A DNA stretch of 64,000 nucleotides, taken from contig CM069871.1 of assembly GCA_036172665.1 (NCBI GenBank), positions 6,386,001-6,450,000 of the forward strand. Reading direction: 5' to 3'. Origin of the DNA: Prosopocoilus inquinatus. Taxonomy: Eukaryota > Arthropoda > Insecta > Coleoptera > Lucanidae. Positions 57,011 to 64,000 of the stretch are shown here, in pieces. The translations under genes were made by a program, and so were the position numbers. The notes beneath the pieces were generated by a model, which saw nothing but the letters and a program-made list of their open reading frames with translations, ran no database searches and was not told the DNA's origin. Position 1 is the first letter of the stretch; each line of letters starts with the position of its first letter.

Positions 57011-57190
57011 TATCTTCCATAAGAGCTTGGTTTTATTTGGCTGGTTCTCTCTGTAGAAACAGTTTTTCATTTCATTCAACTTTGTTTTTTCCTTTACCTC
57101 CCCAAGGACTTCACTTTGGCACTTTATAGTTGTTTCTTTTTTTTTGTAGCAAATTCATTAAATATTTCAAGCGTGTGGCAGCACTAAGTT

Positions 57191-57630
57191 CTTTTGATTT
57201 CGATCGTTAGCGTTTCTCTTCCTACCCCTTCTCGTTCCTATCCTCAAGTAAGCACCATATCTTTCTCTAAATCTTCCTGTTAGCTTTGGCCTAGCTTCAT
57301 TGATTTGCCTTTCGGCTTCATCTTAATTGTTAGAAAAGCGTGAGTTCTAAAGACTCTTCCAAAATACGTTCTTCCTACGAGTGAATGCCAAATTTTTTTT
57401 TTCGATCATTTTCGTTTAATTTCACTTCTTCCCTTCCTGATTTAGACTCTTCTCCCTCTATTATTTCCTTTGATGCATTCTTTTTCGTCTTCGTTTTCGA
57501 CTAAGCGCTTAAATCCTTTGGATTTCGATCGTTCTTGATTCCCTTCCTACCCCTTCTCGCCTCTGTCCTCAAGTCACTTCTTTTCTTAAACCTTCTTGTT
57601 AGCTTCGTTGTAGCTTCAAGTTTCCAACCT
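57191..57630 (-). repeat. Diverged two-unit tandem repeat, about 326 bp period
   Basis: TTTCGATCGTT, CTTCCTACCCCTTCTCG, TCCTCAAGT and CTTGTTAGCTT(C/T)G occur in order near 57200-57290 and 57525-57615. Confidence 0.7.
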
Positions 57631-58072
57631 AAAACTGAGTCTTTCTTCTTTAATTTTCAACAATTTCCAACATTATTATACTGAGACGTTCTGTAATTTA
57701 TCTAAGCAACGATGCGTTGTCCAAAAAATAAACCAAGGGTTCCCAACTTTTTTAAGCTGGATTTATTAACTGACGTTCTCGTAAGCCTTGAAGTACAAGG
57801 TTTTAAATGAGATTTATTTGATTTTGAGAAGTTATAATAAGAGAGCCATAATACTAAATAAAATATTGTTTGACAGTGTGGCCGAAGGGACCCGCATTAA
57901 ATAAAACAACCTTTCATCGACCCCTAGAGGTGCATCAACCCCATTTGAGTTCCCATCGATCTCGTTGGGATTGCCACAATTGAACAAAAAAAGCCTTCGT
58001 TTATGCGAATAGAAAAAAAAAACATGTTTCGATAAGTTTCTCACATTATAATTTAGAGTTTCCACTTTAGAC

Positions 58073-58254
58073 CAGTGATTCTCAAACTGGAAGGCGCGAA
58101 AATTTAACAGAAATGTAATTTTCATAACAAAACATAAATTAATAAGAAAATATGTTCTTATAAGTAAACTCATGAAACAGAGGAATAGGTGGAGGTGCCA
58201 AAGTTAGATCCTTTTTTAAGGGAGGTGTAGTAACAAAAAGTTTGGAAACCGCAG
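58073..58254. mobile_element. hAT-type MITE, 182 bp, with perfect 8-bp duplication
   Basis: Ends CAGTGATTCTCAAACT and AGTTTGGAAACCGCAG (reverse complement CTGCGGTTTCCAAACT). CTTTAGAC occurs at 58065-58072 and 58255-58262. An 8-bp duplication with CAGNGGTTC-type ends is diagnostic of hAT elements. Confidence 0.88.
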
Positions 58255-58513
58255 CTTTAGACCTTACTAGATTCTTCATATATTCATTGAATCAATTTGA
58301 TAGTTGTATCACAAATGTTTATAAAAATTTTCGAATTAAAAAAAAAAACTTGTGTCATTTAATTCACTCTATGCAACAGTTAACTTATTATCAACTTATT
58401 TATTTACAATAAAACTGGCAATACTTTATTTAGGAACTTAAGAAAAATAGAACGCGAATTCAATTGAAAAATTTAAGCGCGTTGTGTCGTTTAAGTATAT
58501 TAAATCATTAAGC

Positions 58514-58684
58514 CAGCGGTTCCCAAGTTGTGGTGCGCGGAGTTCTCCTCGATTGATTCTCAAGAGCTCCATCCAGGGTAATAATGTTTTATAAATAGAA
58601 AGATCTAAACATTTTTCTTGGACTCCAAGAGACTCTTTTACTTCAAAGACGACCACCCTAGCGGAAAAAGTTTGGGAACCGCCG
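58514..58684. mobile_element. hAT-type MITE, about 171 bp, second family member
   Basis: Ends CAGCGGTTCCCAAGTT and AGTTTGGGAACCGCCG. The flanks are less clean: TTAAATCATTAA occurs on both sides, two bases outside the element ends, and the adjacent 8 bases match only partly. Confidence 0.75.
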
Positions 58685-58699
58685 CCTTAAATCATTAAT

Positions 58700-59285
58700 T
58701 CCGTCTCGAATGCAAATTTCTCTTGTTGTTACTTTTTCGGACGTCAATTAAAGATGCGGTTTGTGGTTCGTTCACAAAACAGTGCGCTCATGTTTCATCT
58801 TAAACCGATAGCAGCAAGAAGCAAACACATAAATATGCAAATACTTTTTGAGTTATTGCGGCTGAGAAGCAAAAATACAAAAAAAAATAAACAAACAGCA
58901 AGAAAAGAAGTATAATTTTCTGCATCTCAGCGGCGGCGGCGGCGGCGAAAACTTTTTATTACTGTCACAGGTCTTACATGCGATGCCCACCTTTTCCATG
59001 TCGTGCATTTACTACTCCGCTTACTTTGTTTAAATCACCTTTCGCATAATTAGGGTGCGTTGACTCGTTGCATCTCGTTAGATTTTTAAGAATGCGTAAT
59101 TAAGACCAGACTAATTTATGAGCCACATCAATCATACCCGTATTTAAAGTGCATTCAAGAAATAAATCGCTTACAAGGCTGCGAGAAATAAATAATTACT
59201 TTTGAATTAGGCACAAACCTTGCAAGGTTGCAAACAATAAGTGATTACTTTTGAGTTCAGAGGCATAGCATTGGCCATCTCTTGC
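58700..59285. other. Intergenic DNA, no gene seen
   Basis: A GGC trinucleotide run at about 58929-58946; nothing else identifiable. Confidence 0.4.
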
Positions 59286-59439
59286 CTTTTTTATATACAG
59301 GGTGATTTTTATCATACATGTGAAAACCCGGGAAACGATCGTTTGTAACAAATAATGACTAATGAGATAAAAAAAAATCTAGTAAAAACTTCTTAGTCAC
59401 CGAGACACGATAATGAATTTGAAACGAATATTATTTTCT

Positions 59440-60040
59440 CATTAATGGTACTGAAAGGCTTAAGTGGTGCTCAAAAAAGATGAGATATCTTCATTCGGAA
59501 GTGTGTTAAGACAGTGTATACTGTTCTATTTCTTGTACAAGATTTGGTTCCATTTTATGAACAGTTATTTCAATCATACACTAAATGGCACTTCCAAATC
59601 ATACGTGTAAACTTCTTCTAAATTGAAACTAATCCTGTACAAGAAACAAGGTAGTCTAAATCAGACTTTAAATGGTTGATATCATTTACTCTTCACATAT
59701 GATATTGTAAAAAGCATGTAGTAATCATTATAAAAGTCATTAATAGTATTGAAGAGTTCCTGTGTCCTCAAAATAGACGAGATACTCTCATTTGTAAGAG
59801 TCTTAATGCCTTGTATATGATTCTATTGCTTGTACAAGATTTGGTTCCATTTCCTGAACAGTTATTTATGTTATATACTAAATTCTACCTCCAAATCATA
59901 CTTGTAAGCTCGCTCCAAATTGAAACAAATCCTGTATACAAGAAATAAGGTAATCTAAACCAGACTTTAAATGGTTGGTATCATATACTCTTCTTATATG
60001 ACATTGTAAAAGTCATGTTGTACTTAATGAATAAAAGAGG
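59440..60040 (+). repeat. Two-unit tandem duplication of about 299 bp
   Basis: Units start at about 59443 and 59742. Shared: TGTACAAGATTTGGTTCCAT, GAACAGTTATTT, CCAAATCATAC, AATCCTGTA and CAGACTTTAAATGGTTG. An ATATACAGGGTGATTTTTAT motif lies upstream at 59297. Confidence 0.9.
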
Positions 60041-60730
60041 AAAACAACAACTGTATACACGAAGACCGTTTTATTATTCTTGTAAACAGCGTTCTTTTCG
60101 TCGACTGCGCTAATCATTTTAAGTGTCTTATCAACATGGTTGATTTGAAGGCTTCTTCGCAAGGGATAATTTGTTGCTGACAATCGTAAATCTGATGCGG
60201 CCCTCCTAATGAATGCGACTGCAGCGGCACGCGATGGACGGACGGCTCGTTTACCTCGTCCGCGGGCGCATTCACGACCACTTGTGCAGCAATTTAAATT
60301 GCCGGTGTTAAAACGGGTAGTTATGGTAATGGATTGTTGTTGTTATGTGCCGGTTCTTGTCATACGCAGCGAGCGCTTCGATTTTTATCAGGTGCGAAAG
60401 CCGGACTAACTAATACGTTTGTGTCAGAATGTAAACGCCACGGGGTGATAATAACAGCCTTATTGTTTAGCCTCTCGTGCGCCCCATCACAAACGGCGCA
60501 TAAATTATCGTTTCGTTTTCGTTTCATTCAATCCTCGAGCGGGGAAAGTAAACACCACTGTTTTTTTTCTTTTTTTTTTCAAATCGATAGATCCCGCATC
60601 GCGTGCGATTTCGCAGTCGCAATTTACAAGGCGAAAACATCAAATCTGTCTCTGATTTAACAGGAAATAATAAACTGGTTTAATTCGGCGGTTAAATTAA
60701 AATATTACAGCACCAAAACGAAATAAATAA
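60041..60730. other. GC-richer patch, no supported gene
   Basis: 60180-60660 has raised GC and CG content and frames of 66 and 108 codons in different phases, neither with a recognised domain. It is a candidate for a regulatory element or exon of a neighbouring gene. Confidence 0.35.
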
Positions 60731-60735
60731 ATTAA

Positions 60736-61034
60736 ACACCCTGTATTTCTCTAACGGATTTGCTTAGAACATAAATGTATTAGAGTATTTTGCTTAACTT
60801 GATTTGCTTGTCAAATAGGTGGAAAACTGGCCTTTACTCACGGGTCACCCTGTATATACAATTACCAAGGCAAAGTTCAATAACTCTATAGCGATGTAAA
60901 GTACACAAAATAGTTTCAGATAAAAGTTGCAGAAAACAAAAGTCTGAACGTTAAAAAAAAAACTTTTAAGTATACAGAGTGTCTTACAAAAGAGCGAGTA
61001 AATCGATACCAGGAATTTGATACACCCTGTATAC
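60736..61034. repeat. Cluster of ACACCCTGTATA repeat ends
   Basis: ACACCCTGTATT at 60736, TCACCCTGTATATA at 60845, TATACAGAGTGTC (opposite orientation) at 60971 and ACACCCTGTATAC at 61022. The last two face each other 40 bp apart. This recurrent motif is common in insect genomes at repeat edges; the family is not identified here. Confidence 0.55.
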
Positions 61035-61099
61035 AAGCTTCACACACCTAGGAGTTTATATTTGAAACAAAGTGTTTATCCTATCAACTGCAGTTGCAA

Positions 61100-61152
61100 A
61101 CAAATTAATTAATTAATTAAATACTTAAACCGATAATTAATTAATTAATTAT
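61100..61152. repeat. TTAA/TAAT simple repeat, palindromic
   Basis: ATTAATTAATTAATTAAAT and, 20 bases on, ATAATTAATTAATTAATTAT. Confidence 0.85.
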
Positions 61153-61261
61153 AGAAAGAAGTTTTAATTGTTGTGCAGTTTAATAATCAATTTGCTGCTA
61201 AACTATCGATTGTCTCAATAGGTTTGTGCGAGTTCAAGTTCAAGGACAGTTCAGAACCATC

Positions 61262-61316
61262 CGTCAGGAGCACGCGCACAACAAAAAAAAATTATGTAAT
61301 GCGCATGCTCCTGACG
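61262..61316. repeat. Hairpin, 17-bp stem with one mismatch
   Basis: CGTCAGGAGCACGCGCA (61262-61278) pairs with TGCGCATGCTCCTGACG (61300-61316) around an A-rich 21-base loop. It has no T run after it and is more likely a MITE core than a terminator. Confidence 0.75.
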
Positions 61317-61779
61317 TATCTAGGACGCTTCTTGAGACTAACATTGAAGCACATCGTATATTTTATTATTATTATAACAACAAATACTAAAATAAAACAG
61401 AAATAGAAATCAAGTGCATTGAGATTCCGCACTCCTCCCCCTCTCGCTACCCCAATCGCGACATCTGTTGCATTAATGACGCAAGCTTCTTAATTAAAAA
61501 TTCCGTTTCTTCGGCAATTAGAAATGCAATTTAACACTTGTGCTGTGCCCGGTAAGAAGAAGAGATTTTCGGAAAAATCACGATTGCAATTTTAAATTTA
61601 ATTTCGTGTTTAATCGAATTTCTTTCCTTTTTTTGTTTTCTTTTTTTGACGAGTTTATTTTCGAAATAAATAATATTTAGATACAAGGACTAAATCACTG
61701 AATTACATTTTAAAGAGACTTATTTCTCACGAGTTAACTCATACTTAAACATTAAAAAAGAAAAGAAGCGAAGGGTTGA

Positions 61780-63250
61780 AAATTCAAACCGTTTCCAGAC
61801 GACAGGTGGCGTTAACAACCTGTAAATTAGCAACAAATCGCTTCCGGAAGCATCGAACATTCCTTTCTTATTCTGTTTCAATTTTCCTGTTTTTTTTTTT
61901 TTAAATAGCGTATTCAAAAATCACATTTTCAGTCAACAGATGGCGTTAAAAATCACTATATTAGCATCCAACCTCTTCCGAAAAAAAATTTGTTCTTATA
62001 ATTCACAGATGGTACTTTTATTAGAAATTAAAAACTGAAGAAGAATCGGACGTTTTTTTGTTTTAATTTTTCCTATTTTAAAGAAAGAGGGAAAAAAGGA
62101 GCGTTAAAAATTCAACAGATGGAGTCAACAATCATCTGTAAATTAGCATCTAACCCCTTATGATTTTTTTGGACACACTGACAGTTTTCTCAGAAATAAA
62201 AAAAAAACTAGAAGTTTAAAAAGAAAAACAGAATTCTCGCTTCCAGCTGATTACAGAGGAACTTAAAATTGCTCGACATTTTTCTTTTGTTTTATGATAT
62301 GTCCTGCTCCTACAATTCACTCATGGTTTTCTTAGAAACAAAAGAAAGAAGGAGAAGAATCGGACGTTTATTGTTTTAATTTTAATTATATTTTAAAGAA
62401 ATAGAAAAAAGGCAGTGTTACAAATTCAACTTTTTCAGACAACAGATGGCGCTAACAATCAGCTGTAAGTTGTAACGTCTAACCTCTTCTGATTTTTTTT
62501 TTTTTTGGCCACACTAACGGGTCTTCTCAGAAACAAAAGAAAACTAAATGTTTAAAGAGAAAAACAGAATTCTCGCTTCCAGCTGATTGGAGCTGGAACT
62601 GAAAACTGCCTGACATTATTCTTTTGTTTTATGATCTGTTTCTTTAAAAACAAAAAAAAAATAATAATTTTGTTCTTATTATAGACGTGGTTCCAAAGCT
62701 GGTTTCAATTGAAAAAAAAAAAATGGAAAGATGGCGCCACTTGCCTTAGTTTGTTTAGCATTAAAACAACATTTTTTTAAAATTTAAATTTGATGTAAAT
62801 TGATGTTGGCTTTTGAATTCTGATAAATTTGGATACACCATTATTCTGTTTATTAAAAACAAACGTTTGATTTAAATGTAGATATTAATGAATTTGGATA
62901 GATGGCGGGATAATCATTATTTTGTTTATTACTAAAGACAATCTGTTTTTTTTTGTTAATTTAAATTTGATAGACATTCCAATGCTAGACTTTCGTTACA
63001 AACAAATTCGGGCAGATGTCGCACTTCTTGCCATTGTTTTGTTCACATTAAAATTAAATTTCATGGACATTCCAATGCTAGATTTTTATTGCAGATGTAT
63101 TTGGATATGGTGGCCCGATGACTGGCTTTATTATTCTGTTTCTTACTGAGAGCAATCGTTTTTTTTTTATTTATTTTATTTTTTTTTTGACATTCCAAGC
63201 AACTAGATCATAAATTCATATAAATTTGGATAGGCGGCGCGCTTACTTAC
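61780..63250 (+). repeat. Degenerate AGATGGCG array
   Basis: About nine diverged units over 1.45 kb with the key string near 61804 (GACAGGTGGCGTTAACAA), 61934 (CAACAGATGGCGTTAAAA), 62111, 62440 (CAACAGATGGCGCTAACA), 62733, 62905, 63012, 63104 and 63232. Between them GTTTTAATTTT and CAGAATTCTCGCTTCCAGCT, followed by GATT, recur. It is the opposite orientation of the array at 9.62-10.07 kb. Confidence 0.75.
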
Positions 63251-64000
63251 ATTAGCTTCGTTCACATTAAAATCATATTCAAGGCTGGAAAAACTTAATT
63301 TAATTTATTCTGAGACGCTCGTGCGATTGAACAAATTATTTATTGATAATAACGGGAATTAAAGGCGGTTTAAAAAAAATATTAAGAACCGTTATTTTAT
63401 ATTGCAGCAATAAAATGGCTATTGTTTCTATTTAGTATCCTATAATTCGCGTAATGACGAAATAAGACGTCTCCTGTCACATTAAAATTGACGCTTCGTA
63501 TAAATAAAAACTCCTCAAGTAACTACAACGTGTACCGTGTTAAGAAGCCGAAAAATTTGTAAAATACTATAAGAGGAAGTTTCTAGAAGTTTTATTTCTA
63601 TTCTAACTTACTGATCTGATTTTTTGTACAAGATTTGATACAATAGAAATAAATTAGAAAAAAAAAAAATAGAAAACAGTACAATAAAAATAAATAAAAA
63701 TAGAAAACAGTACTTCTAAACACGTTGAAATTCTACAAATCACTTATTCCAAAAAAAATTGCCCCCAACCTCTTATAATAAAAACAGCCTTTAACAAAAT
63801 TACTTAACCTTGTATAAGAATAAGGGTCTTTGGCACAATTAAAATTATAAATAAGTGCATAAGTAAGCAAGTATGAAGCAAGAAGGATTATAAAACATTC
63901 ATATTGCGACTCTTCTTGAGAAACGATGACCTGAGTCAGGGATGTGCGAAACCCCACTCTCGACTGTTTGAGAAAATCTAGACTTGACTTTTATAAAATA
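63251..64000. other. Intergenic DNA, no gene seen
   Basis: A short direct repeat (ATAGAAAACAGTAC at about 63670 and 63705) and TGTACAAGATTTGATACAAT at about 63625, similar to the 59.5-kb units. No supported gene. Confidence 0.4.

Noticed and set aside
56691..57056. 121-codon Phe/Ser-rich plus-strand frame
   Set aside because: It is antisense to LINE C-terminal remnants and reflects C/T-rich composition.
1..64000. CRISPR arrays, bacterial operons, riboswitches, rho-independent terminators
   Set aside because: Sequence is clearly eukaryotic; no regular short direct repeats with unique spacers, and hairpins lack terminator features.

Overview
The window looks like gene-poor, repeat-dense chromosomal DNA from an insect, possibly a beetle. 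This is inferred from the AT-rich base composition, homopolymer-rich intergenic DNA, CYP9-like cytochrome P450 debris, a Jockey/CR1-type LINE, and the recurrent insect repeat-end motif ACACCCTGTATA. No intact host protein gene was found, and almost every long reading frame is noise. Host-derived coding sequence is limited to decayed P450 fragments on the minus strand at about 7.1-8.0 kb, with traces to 8.9 kb. Transposon-derived coding remnants are a 5'-truncated LINE reverse transcriptase (31.8-33.3 kb) and two LINE C-terminal scraps (56.6-57.0 kb).

The most interesting content is a family of short, foldback retroelement-like insertions carrying type I hammerhead ribozymes. The best one (17288-17921) holds two identical ribozymes, one per strand, within inverted copies of a unit of about 313 bp. 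It is flanked by a perfect 14-bp direct repeat, and the paralogous inverted arm near 12.82 kb keeps the nearly unaltered empty site. A second (32767-32972) sits inside the LINE and has another perfect 14-bp target duplication and one ribozyme. A third (5057-5411) is again flanked by a perfect 14-bp repeat, has inverted arms and keeps only a decayed ribozyme half. Relatives lie at 12.65-12.80, 14.24-14.28 and 16.73-16.83 kb. These resemble Penelope-like-element ends or retrozymes; the fixed 14-bp duplication and head-to-head layout link the three insertions.

Layout: 0-5 kb, a SINE, two MITEs and otherwise featureless DNA. 5-10 kb, a ribozyme foldback, MITEs, P450 graveyard and a GCGCCATCT array. 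11.6-19.8 kb, a nested inverted-repeat complex: a 6.9-kb element with CAGGGCCGGC ends, each arm independently hit (solo LTR on the left, ribozyme element on the right), flanked by and containing copies of another repeat family whose 3' part has an open frame in two diverged copies. 20-31 kb, a 4-unit minisatellite, many two-unit tandem duplications and a 2.25-kb element with degenerate internal repeats. 31.8-33.3 kb, the LINE with its ribozyme insertion. 34-35.4 kb, an A-rich degenerate array. 38-42 kb, hairpins, MITEs and large tandem duplications. 43.6-52 kb, three copies of a repeat carrying pogo-like TA-flanked elements. 53-63.3 kb, more MITEs (two hAT-type), tandem duplications, LINE scraps and a second AGATGGCG array.

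No operon-like or pathway relationship between genes can be described. The organisation is one of nested mobile elements and unequal duplication. All coordinates for repeats are by eye, with uncertainty of a few bases for those with matched target duplications and tens of bases for the others.
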